Below are positions 1-7,525 of a DNA stretch of 34,532 nucleotides, piece by piece (within the stretch, counting starts at the first letter, position 1; every line of letters starts with the position of its first letter). Below the pieces are notes generated by a model. It had not been told where the DNA came from, made no database searches, and saw nothing but the letters and a program-made list of their open reading frames with translations. Made by a program: the position numbers and the translations under genes. The stretch lies in the NCBI RefSeq assembly GCF_001618425.1, contig NZ_BDCU01000001.1, positions 1 through 34,532 on the forward strand, read 5' to 3'. Source of the DNA: Nocardia fusca NBRC 14340. GTDB lineage: Bacteria; Actinomycetota; Actinomycetes; Mycobacteriales; Mycobacteriaceae.

Positions 1-75
1 GGGGCCGATCTCGTTCTCGTGCTGCTGGTCGTCGGACTACTCGGGCTGACGATCACCTGGTTCCGCTCCACATAG
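1..75 (+). CDS. C-terminal end of a membrane protein (partial)
   Basis: The frame is open from the first base and stops at TAG 73-75, giving the last 24 residues of a protein whose start lies left of the window. The residues are a hydrophobic Val/Leu-rich run followed by a short polar end (ITWFRST), which looks like a final transmembrane helix with a short tail. The family cannot be named from so short a piece. Confidence 0.5.
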   Translation, partial: GADLVLVLLVVGLLGLTITWFRST

Positions 76-106
76 CGCGTATCGCATGCATAAGTTGCTC
101 TCGGAG

Positions 107-149
107 GCGGTTCCCGCGGGTGTCGCAAGTTCGAATCCTGCTGGTGTTC
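107..149 (+). other. tRNA 3'-half-like remnant
   Basis: A T-arm-like unit is present: stem GCAAG (125-129), loop TTCGAAT (130-136), stem CCTGC (137-141) with one A-C mismatch. Before it, GCGG-TTC-CCGC (107-117) could be a class II (Leu/Ser type) variable arm. No matching 5' acceptor strand, D-arm or anticodon arm is found upstream and there is no CCA, so this is not a complete tRNA gene. It runs into the 3' end of the neighbouring monooxygenase gene. It may be a relic of tRNA-targeted integration or chance similarity. Confidence 0.25.
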
Positions 150-1092
150 AGCACTCAGCGGCCTCGAGGACCGCCCTGCCTGGGAGCGCGGAAAGAATTT
201 CACCGACTCTGGCCAGCTGTTCGGTGAACGTAGCGGAGTCGACCACACCGAGCCGTAGCAGAATGTGCCGCGCACCGGCCTCGACGAACCGTCCGAGCCG
301 GTCGGCGATATCCGGGCCGGTCATCATCGTCTGGATCTGCGCGACGGACTCCAACGGCATGCGATAGGTGGCCCGGCAGTAGTCGTCCAGCGCCTTCGCG
401 CCCCGCTGCGCGTCGTCGTCCACGAACAGGGTCGCGAACAGGGCCGGAGTGACCGGCCGCGCCGCGGTGTCACGGATCGTGCCCAGCGCGGTCGCGTAGT
501 CCGCCGGGTCGGGCGGGTAGGGCAGCCAACCGTCGTACAGTCGCGCGGTGCGGCCCAGCGCGGCCGGGGTGATCCCACCGAGCCAGATCGGCGGGCCTCC
601 CGGACGTGCGGGCTCGGGTACCTCGGGCAACCAGTCGTAGTGCAGTACCTTGCCGTGGAACGACTGCGGATTGCCGGTCCACAGCTCCCGCCACAGCGCG
701 ACCGTATCGTCGAGCCGGGAGAAGCGCGTACGGAAATCCACCCCGACGAGCTCTAGTTCCTTTTCACTGAAGCCGGGAAACCCGGCCCCGACGCCGACCA
801 CGAGGCGACCTTCCGACAGCAGATCGAGCGAGCTGAGCGTCACCGCAGCGTGCACCGGATGCCGGTAGGCGGGCATCAGCACCGCCGTGCCGAGCGTGAC
901 GCGTTCGGTCGCTTGCGCGACGGCGGCCAGCAGGGTGAGCGGTTCGATCCTGGCGCGGACGAGAGAATCGCCGGCCCAGACGGAGTCGAAGCCGAGCCGC
1001 TCGGCTTCCACAGCGATCTCGACCAGCGACCGCGCCGAGCCACCCGCGTCTAGCTGGGCCTGGCCTGCCGGTAGGAGAAGTCCGTATTTCAT
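148..1092 (-). CDS. LLM-class (luciferase-like, F420/FMN) oxidoreductase
   Basis: The protein has 314 residues and the luciferase-like monooxygenase TIM-barrel pattern: an MKYGLLLP first strand, then EAERLGFDSVWAGD, then the T-x-R-V-x-LGTAV and RHPVHAAVTLSSLDLLSEGRLVVGVGAG segments typical of the F420-dependent subgroup. The family oxidises or reduces substrates with F420H2 or FMNH2; the substrate here is unknown. The frame is open further upstream, but ATG 1092 is chosen because it directly precedes the conserved first beta strand. No convincing Shine-Dalgarno sequence precedes it. It is divergent from the XRE regulator, a layout common for MmyB-type regulators and their target oxidoreductases, so control by that regulator is inferred. 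Confidence 0.85.
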   Translation of the reverse strand: MKYGLLLPAGQAQLDAGGSARSLVEIAVEAERLGFDSVWAGDSLVRARIEPLTLLAAVAQATERVTLGTAVLMPAYRHPVHAAVTLSSLDLLSEGRLVVGVGAGFPGFSEKELELVGVDFRTRFSRLDDTVALWRELWTGNPQSFHGKVLHYDWLPEVPEPARPGGPPIWLGGITPAALGRTARLYDGWLPYPPDPADYATALGTIRDTAARPVTPALFATLFVDDDAQRGAKALDDYCRATYRMPLESVAQIQTMMTGPDIADRLGRFVEAGARHILLRLGVVDSATFTEQLARVGEILSALPGRAVLEAAEC

Positions 1093-1127
1093 GTGATCAA
1101 CCGTCGCCGAACGAGGGTATGCACTCA

Positions 1128-1143
1128 ATTCCCTGGAGGGAAT
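1128..1143. promoter_or_regulatory. 16-bp dyad, probable operator between divergent genes
   Basis: ATTCCC (1128-1133) and GGGAAT (1138-1143) form a perfect 6-bp inverted repeat around TGGA. It lies in the 67-bp gap between the LLM oxidoreductase and the XRE regulator and abuts a TATGCT -10-like hexamer (1143-1148) that reads toward the regulator. The position suits autoregulation and repression of the divergent gene by the XRE protein. That binding is inferred. Confidence 0.45.
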
Positions 1144-1159
1144 ATGCTTCGCTTCCTCC

Positions 1160-1927
1160 ATGAACGGTTTCGGCGTGGCGCTGAAGGAATGGCGGCAGCG
1201 GCGGCGGCTGTCCCAGCTCGAACTGGCGCTGCGGGCCGGCACCACGCAACGGCATGTGAGCTTCATGGAAAGCGGCCGTTCCCTGCCGGGGCGGGGCATG
1301 GTGGTGCGGGTCGCGGAATCACTGCAACTGCCGCTGCGGGAACGAAACGCACTGCTGCTGACGGCGGGCTACGCACCGAGCTACCCCGAAACCGACCTGG
1401 ACGATCCGGCGCTGCGACCGGTGATGGACAGTTTGCGGCGGCTGCTCGACGGGCACAGTCCGTACCCGGCGATCGTGGTGGACCGGTTCGGCGAGCTGGT
1501 GGCCGCCAACGACGGGCTCGGCGTACTGACCGAGGGCGTCGCGCCGGAACTGCTGGAACCACCAGTGAATGTGCTACGCCTGGCGTTGCATCCGCGCGGT
1601 ATGGCGCCGCGGATCCTGAACTTCGACGACTGGGCGCAACATGTGCTCGAACGGCCGAGGCAGGACAACGCCCGCGCCCCGCACGAGCAGCACATGGCGA
1701 TGCTGGCCGAACTGGAGGGTTATCTACCGCACCCGCTTCCCGTCAGTACGGATCATTTCGGTTTCGCCGTCCCGCTACGGCTCCGATCCAGCCTCGGGGA
1801 GCTGAGCCTGATCACCGCGATCACCACTTTCGCCACTGCCGTGCACGTCACGATTTCCGAGCTGCGGCTGGAAACGTTTCTGCCCGCTGATTCCCGCACC
1901 GCGAAAGCGCTCGAGCGAAATACCTGA
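1160..1927 (+). CDS. XRE-family regulator with MmyB-like ligand domain
   Basis: The protein has 255 residues. Residues about 5-60 are a Cro/CI helix-turn-helix (LKEWRQRRRLSQLELALRAG, then TTQRHVSFMESGRSLPGRGM). Residues about 90-250 match the MmyB-like ligand-binding domain: the YPAIVVDRFGELVAAN motif, NVLRLALHP, and the closing ELSLITAITTFATAVHVTISELRLETFLPAD segment. Such proteins control adjacent redox enzymes in actinobacteria. ATG 1160 has no good Shine-Dalgarno sequence. A TATGCT hexamer at 1143-1148 would give a very short leader. The divergent LLM oxidoreductase is the likely target. Confidence 0.88.
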   Translation: MNGFGVALKEWRQRRRLSQLELALRAGTTQRHVSFMESGRSLPGRGMVVRVAESLQLPLRERNALLLTAGYAPSYPETDLDDPALRPVMDSLRRLLDGHSPYPAIVVDRFGELVAANDGLGVLTEGVAPELLEPPVNVLRLALHPRGMAPRILNFDDWAQHVLERPRQDNARAPHEQHMAMLAELEGYLPHPLPVSTDHFGFAVPLRLRSSLGELSLITAITTFATAVHVTISELRLETFLPADSRTAKALERNT

Positions 1928-2199
1928 GGGCGGCCGATCTCGCATCGAAATGGCGGCGGAAATCCCCTTCGGGGAGGAGCCCTGTTCAGAGACGCATCAC
2001 TATCCGCGCGGGCACCGGTGGCCGGCGGTCGGGCTGCGGCCGGCGGTCGGTCTCTCGGAAGTTTTGTCGCCGGTTCGAAACGATCCAGCCCGAGGCATCG
2101 GCGGCTCGCTCGGTCTTCCACGCTCCGGCAAGGTGCATCGACAAGTATTTGTGCGCCACCCCCGACAAATCGAGGAGACGTGCTCGCGCATTTGCTACA

Positions 2200-2379
2200 T
2201 CAGTACGGGTAGTCCCGGAAGGTCATGACGCCCCCGACGAGGACGACCAGCACCGTGAGGATATAGACCGTGACGCGGAACCACATCGGTCCGTAGTAAC
2301 TGACCGCCAACGACGCACCGAGCGCAGCGAGGATCAGCACTATCCCGTAGAAAGGTGTGCGTTGTTCCTTGTCCGCCAT
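2200..2379 (-). CDS. Small two-helix membrane protein
   Basis: A 59-residue protein that begins MADKEQRTPFYG. It has two hydrophobic stretches (about residues 12-29 and 34-52) separated by a short YYGPMWFR loop, ending FRDYPY. ATG 2379 is preceded by GAAGGA and, further up, GGAGGA. The frame stays open upstream but without membrane-protein character, so the short form is preferred. No family is recognised. It stands alone, convergent with the upstream XRE gene across a 272-bp stretch (1928-2199) in which I see no other gene. Confidence 0.65.
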   Translation of the reverse strand: MADKEQRTPFYGIVLILAALGASLAVSYYGPMWFRVTVYILTVLVVLVGGVMTFRDYPY

Positions 2380-2465
2380 TCCTTCAGTGTCCTCCGGCGG
2401 CGACAAGGGTGGCAATGCCCGAGCGGCCACCGTCGGCCCGGACTTCGGTGGCTGCCGTAACGTCT

Positions 2466-2502
2466 TACATGCACATGACATGCGCATGTACCCTGGCTAC
2501 AT
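2466..2502 (+). promoter_or_regulatory. Nested inverted repeats and leaderless promoter of the toxin-antitoxin operon
   Basis: TACATGC (2466-2472) is inverted at 2484-2490 (GCATGTA). ATGTA (2486-2490) is inverted again at 2498-2502 (TACAT), which overlaps the antitoxin start codon. TACCCT (2489-2494) fits a -10 hexamer and lies exactly 6 nt before ATG 2501, so the transcript is probably leaderless. No Shine-Dalgarno sequence is seen. Repeated half-sites over a promoter are the usual arrangement for conditional autorepression by RHH antitoxin-toxin complexes. Confidence 0.55.
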
Positions 2503-2737
2503 GAGTGTGGCAATCCAGATCAAGGACGTCCCGGAGGAAGTTCGTGACGCCATAGCGCGCCGGGCGGCCGCCCGGGGACAGTCCACCCAAACCTATCTCC
2601 GGGCCCTTCTGGAAAGGGAATTCCGCGCCGAACGCAACCGGCAGCTGATCGAGAGCTTGGTGGGTCGACGTTCCCTGACCATGGACACCGATGCGGTGAT
2701 CGCGGAAATCCGTACCGGCCGCGAGGGCGACGAGTGA
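2501..2737 (+). CDS. FitA/VapB-type ribbon-helix-helix antitoxin
   Basis: The protein has 78 residues. The start MSVAIQIKDVPEEVRDAI is the RHH beta strand and first helix, followed by ARRAAARGQSTQTYLRALLEREF as the second helix; the C-terminal tail normally wraps the toxin. Family role: it binds the operon promoter and neutralises the partner RNase. ATG 2501 is preferred over an in-frame upstream ATG at 2486, because it starts just before the RHH strand and has a -10-like hexamer at the right distance. Its stop overlaps the toxin start by 4 bp (GTGA), showing translational coupling. Confidence 0.88.
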   Translation: MSVAIQIKDVPEEVRDAIARRAAARGQSTQTYLRALLEREFRAERNRQLIESLVGRRSLTMDTDAVIAEIRTGREGDE

Positions 2738-3138
2738 TCGTCGTAGACGCCAATGTCATGGTGATGGCGCTCGCCGGGCCGTCCGACCGCGGCGAGGCGG
2801 CCCGCACAGCGCTTTTCGCGGACGACGAGTGGGCCGCACCCGCCCATATGCCGTTGGAAGTCGTGCGCACCCTGCACAAAGCGGCCTTGACGGATCAATT
2901 GGCCGGCGCAGATGCCGACGCCGCTTTCCGGGCGCTCACTGATATGCAGATCACGTACGTCGAAACAGACTCGCTACTACTGCACACTGTGTGGAAACTG
3001 CGCCACAACGTCTCCAGCTATGACGCCGCCTACCTCGCAGTTGCCGCCCTGCACGACGCACCCCTGGTCACCTTCGACGCGCGACTGGCCAAGGGAGCGT
3101 TACAAGCGATGCCCGAGGTCACGGTCACCGTGCTCTGA
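2734..3138 (+). CDS. PIN-domain ribonuclease toxin (VapC/FitB type)
   Basis: The protein has 134 residues, the usual size for VapC. The acidic PIN residues are in place: D5 in VVDANV, E42 in PLEVVRTL, D97 in SSYDAAYLAVA and D115 in LVTFDARL. All catalytic positions are intact, so the toxin is probably active. VapC toxins cut tRNA or rRNA when the antitoxin is degraded. The GTG start overlaps the antitoxin stop. The two genes form a complete two-gene operon. Confidence 0.9.
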   Translation: MIVVDANVMVMALAGPSDRGEAARTALFADDEWAAPAHMPLEVVRTLHKAALTDQLAGADADAAFRALTDMQITYVETDSLLLHTVWKLRHNVSSYDAAYLAVAALHDAPLVTFDARLAKGALQAMPEVTVTVL

Positions 3139-3153
3139 GCGCGCGGATCGGCC

Positions 3154-3165
3154 TACTATCCGACC
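3154..3165 (+). promoter_or_regulatory. -10 hexamer of a leaderless promoter
   Basis: TACTAT (3154-3159) is a good -10 element and is followed by exactly 6 nt before GTG 3166. No Shine-Dalgarno sequence is present. Transcription would start at the start codon of the AraC-type regulator. Confidence 0.5.
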
Positions 3166-3876
3166 GTGGGACTGCTGTTCGGGACGCGGGCGTCGGATTC
3201 GCCGTGGGTCGAGTCCGTGTGGACCTGCCGCAGCGAGCACGTGTCGGAGATGACCTCGGTCGCGTCCGAGACCTGGGGGCTGGTGTTCTGGGAACAGCAG
3301 GGGCGACCGTATGCGGCGATCACCGGTCCGGAGAGCCGCACCGGTACCGCGCCGGTGCCCGAAGGTGCGGGGTTCGTCGGTATTCAGTTCGCGGTCGGGA
3401 CGTCGCTACGCGCGACGGCGACATCGACGCTGGTGGACGGCGGTATCGCATTGCCCGATGTGACCGGCCGGACCTTCTGGCTCGATGGCGCCCGGCGGGA
3501 GACACCGCGGCCCGACGACGCCGAGGCACTGGTCGAGCGGCTCGTCCGCGAAGGAGTCGTGGTCCGCGATCCACTGGTATCGGCGACGCTGCGCGGGTCG
3601 CCGCCGGAGGTGACCGAGCGGACACTCGAGCGGCGCTTCCGGGCGGCGACCGGGCTCACCCAGGGGGCCGTCCGGCAGATCGGGCGTGCCCGTACCGCCG
3701 CGCTGCTACTGACCTCGGGTGAGACGCCCGGCGATGTCGTCGACAAGCTCGGGTACTACGACGAGCCCCATCTCGCTCGGGCACTGCGCCGGTACGTCGG
3801 GCGGACGGCGCAGCAGCTGCGTACGGGAGACGGCGGCGCGATCGCGCTCGACCCCGGTCAGTGCACGACGTCGTAG
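3166..3876 (+). CDS. AraC-family transcriptional regulator
   Basis: The protein has 236 residues. The N-terminal part (about 1-125) is a beta-rich sensor-like region (VWTCRSEHVSEMTSVASETWGLVFWEQ). The C-terminal part (about 150-222) is the AraC double helix-turn-helix, seen in TERTLERRFRAATGLTQGAVRQI and in LGYYDEPHLARALRRYVGRTAQQL. The GTG start at 3166 is supported by the -10 hexamer 6 nt upstream. The 3' end overlaps the convergent reductase gene by 19 bp. Regulators of this type often control a neighbouring DHFR-fold reductase, so that gene is the likely target. Confidence 0.85.
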   Translation: MGLLFGTRASDSPWVESVWTCRSEHVSEMTSVASETWGLVFWEQQGRPYAAITGPESRTGTAPVPEGAGFVGIQFAVGTSLRATATSTLVDGGIALPDVTGRTFWLDGARRETPRPDDAEALVERLVREGVVVRDPLVSATLRGSPPEVTERTLERRFRAATGLTQGAVRQIGRARTAALLLTSGETPGDVVDKLGYYDEPHLARALRRYVGRTAQQLRTGDGGAIALDPGQCTTS

Positions 3877-4433
3877 ACGAGTTTGGTCACGCCGTTGGAA
3901 TAGGTGGCCGAGTCCCGCACCCGGAGGGTTTGCTTATCGCGGTCGGCGCGGCTGAACAGGCTCTTGCCCGCGCCCAGCAGCACCGGGAACACGAGCAGGT
4001 TGTACCGGTCGATGAGGTCGGCGTCCGAGAGGCTGCGGGCCAGTTCGGCGCTGCCGTGGATGTAGATCGCGCCGCCGTCGGTCTGCTTCAGCTTCGCGAC
4101 GTCATCCGTCGTGCGCAGGATCGTGATCGGGCCCCACCCGTCGATCAGCGCGTCCTCGCGCAGGCCGGACGAGACGACGTACTTCGGCAGGTCCTTGTAT
4201 GCGGCATGATCATCGGAATCGCGCCAGGTCGGCGCGAATGCCTCGTAGCTGCGGCGGCCGAACATCAGCGCTGTCGTATCGGCGAGTTCCTCGCCTTTGA
4301 GGGCGAAGGCCTCCGGCACGAACTCGGTGTCCATCACCCAGCCACCGCTGCGGTGTCCCTCGACCGTGCCGCCGGGCGAGTCCACGACGCCGTCCAGCGA
4401 CATGAAGCCTGTGTAGACGAGTTCGCGTGTCAT
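3858..4433 (-). CDS. Dihydrofolate reductase-fold protein (RibD C-terminal family)
   Basis: The protein has 191 residues and opens MTRELVYTGFMSLDGVVDSPGG, the hallmark N-terminus of the DHFR/RibD C-terminal-like family. Further family features are TTALMFGRRSYEAFAPTW, KYVVSSGL and the nucleotide-binding GGAIYIHGSAELARSLSDADLIDRYNLLVFPVLLG region. These are NADPH-dependent reductases of unknown physiological substrate. ATG 4433 follows a strong AGGAGGA ribosome binding site. The gene is convergent with the AraC regulator. Confidence 0.9.
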   Translation of the reverse strand: MTRELVYTGFMSLDGVVDSPGGTVEGHRSGGWVMDTEFVPEAFALKGEELADTTALMFGRRSYEAFAPTWRDSDDHAAYKDLPKYVVSSGLREDALIDGWGPITILRTTDDVAKLKQTDGGAIYIHGSAELARSLSDADLIDRYNLLVFPVLLGAGKSLFSRADRDKQTLRVRDSATYSNGVTKLVYDVVH

Positions 4434-4636
4434 GAGTTCCTCCTGGATACGGGCCTCGGATTCGGCCTGGAGTCAGCGTAGGAACAGCGGCCGCCGTTGT
4501 CTTGGACGAAACCGACACGACCGTTACCGAACGCGACGCACTGAGCCGGATCGGACTCGGGACTTCGGCGCCCCGTCCGCGGGGCGAACAGGAGCAGTCC
4601 CACCGGCAGGACGACCGCGAGGACCTCACCCGGATA

Positions 4637-5410
4637 TCAGCGGCTCCGATTCCGTTCACCACGCGCGGCGAGGAACTCTTCGAAGGTGATCCGTCCGTCC
4701 TTGTGGTCCGGAGCGAGCTGGAGCCCGGCGCGGTAGTCGCGCATAGCCTTGCCCGGCAACGGAACCGCCAACACCGGGCGGCGACGTCCGACGGCTCGCA
4801 GGTAGGCACGGGCCAGGTCGGTGGCGGCGCGTATCTGCGGACCGCCCAGGTCTGGTACCCGGCGGCTCACGGGACCCGCCGCGAGCGCGACGAGGCGACC
4901 GGCCACCTCGGTGACATCGACCGGCTGGAAACTCACTTTCGACGGCATCGCGAGGAACGGCAGCAGCCGCTGGGCGTCACATATCTCGGCGATCAGGTCG
5001 TGGAACTGGGTGGCCCGCAGAATGGTCCACGGCAGCTCGGACCGCTCGATCAGGGTTTCGCACTCCACTTTCGCGCGGTAATAGCCGAGTGCGTGGTTGT
5101 CGATACCGACGATCGACAGATACACCAGATGCGGGCGGCCCGAAGCCTGTGCGGCGTCGACCAGCGCACGGGTCGCGGTGATATCGCCGCGGCCGTTGGT
5201 CGTGGCCAGATGGACGATCACCTCGATACCGGCGAGCGCCTCGCCCAGCCCGGCTCCGGTGCTCAGGTCCCCGACCGCCCACCGATGGGCCTCCGGTGCG
5301 CGTTCGGAACGGGTCAGAACCCGCACATCATGGCCCGCGGCGAGCAGCTGGGGCACGAGCACGCGCCCGAGCCGGCCGGTGCCGCCGGTGACCAGTATCC
5401 GTTTCGTCAT
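4637..5410 (-). CDS. NAD(P)-binding atypical SDR / NmrA-like protein
   Basis: The protein has 257 residues. It opens MTKRILVTGGTGRLGR, a Rossmann glycine motif (TGGTGRLG, residues 8-15), then VIVHLAT, LVYLSIVGID, YYRAKVECETLIERSELPWTILRATQF and VDVTEVAGRLVALA. This is the pattern of NAD(P)H-binding atypical short-chain dehydrogenases that sense or use NADPH. It lacks a clear YxxxK pair of a classical SDR. ATG 5410 has a GGAGG site 6-7 nt upstream. The frame extends upstream without family similarity. The 203-bp gap downstream (4434-4636) shows no gene. Confidence 0.87.
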   Translation of the reverse strand: MTKRILVTGGTGRLGRVLVPQLLAAGHDVRVLTRSERAPEAHRWAVGDLSTGAGLGEALAGIEVIVHLATTNGRGDITATRALVDAAQASGRPHLVYLSIVGIDNHALGYYRAKVECETLIERSELPWTILRATQFHDLIAEICDAQRLLPFLAMPSKVSFQPVDVTEVAGRLVALAAGPVSRRVPDLGGPQIRAATDLARAYLRAVGRRRPVLAVPLPGKAMRDYRAGLQLAPDHKDGRITFEEFLAARGERNRSR

Positions 5411-5508
5411 CCGTACCTCCGTCCTCGGTGGCCGACAGGTTCGCCCGGTTCCGCTCCGGAAACGAGCCGCTCCACCGAAGCATCTCACCTGTCCCCGGCG
5501 GCGCCGAC

Positions 5509-5553
5509 TAGGCTGACGGCGCAATGTCCGGCGATCGGGAGCGCACGAATTGA
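5509..5553 (+). promoter_or_regulatory. Promoter and 9-codon leader ORF before the DsbA-like gene
   Basis: TAGGCT (5509-5514) fits a -10 hexamer. An ATG at 5524 opens a 9-codon frame (MSGDRERTN) whose TGA stop (5551-5553) overlaps the TTG start of the next gene (5550). The frame also contains the CGGGAG ribosome binding site (5536-5541) for that gene. The arrangement suggests translational coupling from a nearly leaderless mini-ORF. It is seen in sequence only. Confidence 0.4.
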
Positions 5554-6293
5554 GCACCTACCCCGGCGGGTGGCCGCCCCCGCAGAATCAGGGATCGAAC
5601 CGTCGGCTCCTCGTCGTACTCGCTCCCTTCGTGGTGTTGCTGGTGGCCGCCGCCGCGATCGGTATCGGACTGCTGGTCCGGAGTGCGGCGGCGGCGGAGA
5701 TTCCCGGCACCGCGACGGCAGCCGGCGGCTCGGCTCCCGCGAATGTGCTGGCCAACGGCGCGGTCCGGGTCGGCGAGCCCGACGCGAAGGTGACGGTCCG
5801 CGTCGTCATGGACCTGCAATGCCCCGCCTGCAAAGCCTTCGAGGAGGCCAACGGCAAGGTACTCGAGGATGCCGTACGCGACGGTGACGCGGCAGTCGAA
5901 TACAGCGTCATCACCTTCCTCGACCGTGCCAGCACGACCGAATACTCTTCCCGCGCAGGCAATGCGGCGTTCTGTGTCGCGAATTCGGGCGTGGACGAGT
6001 ACCAGGCCTGGCTTTCCGAAATGTTCACTCAACAGCCCGAAGAGGGCGGTGACGGCCTGCCCGACAGCGCGTTGATCGATATCGCGGAGTCCGCAGGCTA
6101 CACCGATCCCGCGGTGGCCCAGTGCATCACCGACCGAAAGTACGACACCTATCTGCGCACGAAGACCGACGAGGTGCTGAACAGCGGCGTGAACTCCACC
6201 CCGTCCGTGACCGTGAACGGCGAGCAGATCACCGACGCGGCCGCTCTCATGAGCCCGAACGGCCTTGCCGCGTCGATAGCCGCCGCGCGCTGA
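5550..6293 (+). CDS. Membrane-anchored DsbA-family thiol-disulfide protein
   Basis: The protein has 247 residues. A short Pro/Gly/Gln cytoplasmic stretch (about 1-18) is followed by a transmembrane anchor (about 20-43), then an extracytoplasmic DsbA-like thioredoxin domain. The active site CPAC is at residues 91-94, in VVMDLQCPACKAFEEAN. The cis-proline is P218 (NSTPSVTVNG). Two more cysteines, C142 and C192, could form a structural disulfide. Family role: disulfide formation or isomerisation in exported proteins. The start is TTG 5550 with CGGGAG 8 nt upstream; no in-frame ATG gives the anchor. Confidence 0.9.
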   Translation: MSTYPGGWPPPQNQGSNRRLLVVLAPFVVLLVAAAAIGIGLLVRSAAAAEIPGTATAAGGSAPANVLANGAVRVGEPDAKVTVRVVMDLQCPACKAFEEANGKVLEDAVRDGDAAVEYSVITFLDRASTTEYSSRAGNAAFCVANSGVDEYQAWLSEMFTQQPEEGGDGLPDSALIDIAESAGYTDPAVAQCITDRKYDTYLRTKTDEVLNSGVNSTPSVTVNGEQITDAAALMSPNGLAASIAAAR

Positions 6294-6517
6294 ATCGGGC
6301 CACGCCCGTCGGTCCGCACGACCCGCCACGTCGGTCCTCGGCCGCCGCCGGGGCCCGGATCTCCGCTGCGCCCTGCCGGTAGGCGTCGGCCGCGTGCTCG
6401 CGGCCGCGCGTCGAGTATCGAGTAGTCCCGCGGGCGCTTCCGTGCCGGTTGCGTATCGGGTTCGCTCAGGTGGCCGCGAGCAGTGTTGCCGTGGTGGCGG
6501 CCCGGTTCTGGCACACC

Positions 6518-6580
6518 GTGTCAGGGCCCGTGTCAGCTTCGCGTCAGGTCCGTATCAGCCGCCCCGCCGACAGTACTTCC
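6518..6580 (+). promoter_or_regulatory. SARP-type heptamer array and leaderless promoter of the ABC exporter operon
   Basis: Four direct heptamers: GTGTCAG (6518-6524), GTGTCAG (6530-6536), GCGTCAG (6541-6547) and GTATCAG (6552-6558), with start-to-start spacing 12, 11 and 11 bp. Ten bases after the last repeat is GACAGT (6569-6574), a weak -10, followed by 6 nt and then ATG 6581. Helical-phase heptamer repeats next to a -10 are the known binding pattern of SARP regulators, and a SARP gene lies between this site and its twin at 11497-11559. Confidence 0.7.
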
Positions 6581-7525
6581 ATGAGCAATTCAGCAATCGC
6601 GGCCTCGGGGCTGCGGAAGGCGTACGGGGACAAGACCGTCCTCGACGGCATCGATCTGAACATCGGTGCCGGCACGATCTTCTCCCTGCTCGGCCCCAAC
6701 GGCGCCGGCAAGACGACCACGGTGAACGTGCTGACCACGCTGTTGAAGGCCGACGGTGGCACCGCCCGGGTCGCCGGGCACGATATCGCGACCGAGACGA
6801 AGGCGGTGCGGGCGGCGATCGGGGTCACCGGGCAGTTCGCGGCGGTGGACGATCTGCTGACCGGGGAGGAGAACCTGGAGCTGATGGCGGATATCCATCG
6901 GCTCCGCGGCGCGGAGCGGAAGCGGGTGGTGACCGAACTGCTGGAGCGGTTCGATCTGACCGAGTCGGCGCGGAAACGGGCAGCGACCTATTCCGGGGGT
7001 ATGCGGCGGAAGCTGGATCTGGCGATGACGCTGGTCACCAGGCCGGAGATCGTTTTCCTGGACGAGCCGACCACGGGACTGGATCCGCGCAGCCGGCGGA
7101 CCATGTGGGAGATCGTGCGAGGTCTGACGGATCAGGGCGTCACGATCTTGCTCACCACCCAGTATCTGGAGGAAGCCGATCAGCTGGCCGACCGCATCGC
7201 CGTGCTCGACCAGGGGCGGATCGTCGCGGAGGGCACACCCGGCGAACTCAAACGGCAGGTTCCCGGCAGTTATATCCGGCTGCGGTTCACCCGGGTGAGC
7301 GAGCTGGACGCGGCGGCGCGGGTACTGCCGGGCTCCACCCGGGACGACGAAGCGCTGACGCTACGGGTGCCGGGTGACGGCGGCTCGAAATCACTGCGGC
7401 AGGTGCTGGACCGGCTCGACGAGTCCGCGCTCGAGGCCGCCGAGGTCTCGGTCCACACTCCCGATCTCGACGATGTATTCCTTTCCCTCACCGGCCACGC
7501 GACCACGGAGGTCACCGCACAATGA
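6581..7525 (+). CDS. ABC exporter ATP-binding subunit (DrrA type)
   Basis: The protein has 314 residues. Walker A is GPNGAGKTTT (38-47), the signature is YSGGM (137-141), and Walker B is IVFLDE (157-162) followed by PTTGLDPRSRRTMW. The C-terminal extension (about 225-314) is typical of daunorubicin-resistance DrrA proteins. It energises export of hydrophobic compounds together with the permease, whose start overlaps its stop (ATGA). ATG 6581 has no Shine-Dalgarno sequence; the leaderless promoter and the first residues of the ATPase fold support this start over the longer open frame. Regulation by the neighbouring SARP protein is inferred from the heptamer array. Confidence 0.93.
   Translation: MSNSAIAASGLRKAYGDKTVLDGIDLNIGAGTIFSLLGPNGAGKTTTVNVLTTLLKADGGTARVAGHDIATETKAVRAAIGVTGQFAAVDDLLTGEENLELMADIHRLRGAERKRVVTELLERFDLTESARKRAATYSGGMRRKLDLAMTLVTRPEIVFLDEPTTGLDPRSRRTMWEIVRGLTDQGVTILLTTQYLEEADQLADRIAVLDQGRIVAEGTPGELKRQVPGSYIRLRFTRVSELDAAARVLPGSTRDDEALTLRVPGDGGSKSLRQVLDRLDESALEAAEVSVHTPDLDDVFLSLTGHATTEVTAQ

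Noticed and set aside
1093..1890. Plus-strand frame starting near 1093 (or ATG 1144 behind GGAGGG)
   Set aside because: It overlaps the XRE gene in another frame and is Ala/Gly/Arg-rich. The GGAGGG belongs to the 1128-1143 dyad.
1963..1975. TCCCC-TTC-GGGGA hairpin after the XRE gene as terminator
   Set aside because: A stem of only 5 bp with a 3-nt loop is too weak to call.
6518..6580. Heptamer arrays as chance GC-rich repetition
   Set aside because: Four units with the same core at 12-11-11 bp spacing and the same distance to ATG occur at both promoters flanking a SARP gene, which is unlikely by chance. Kept as a feature.
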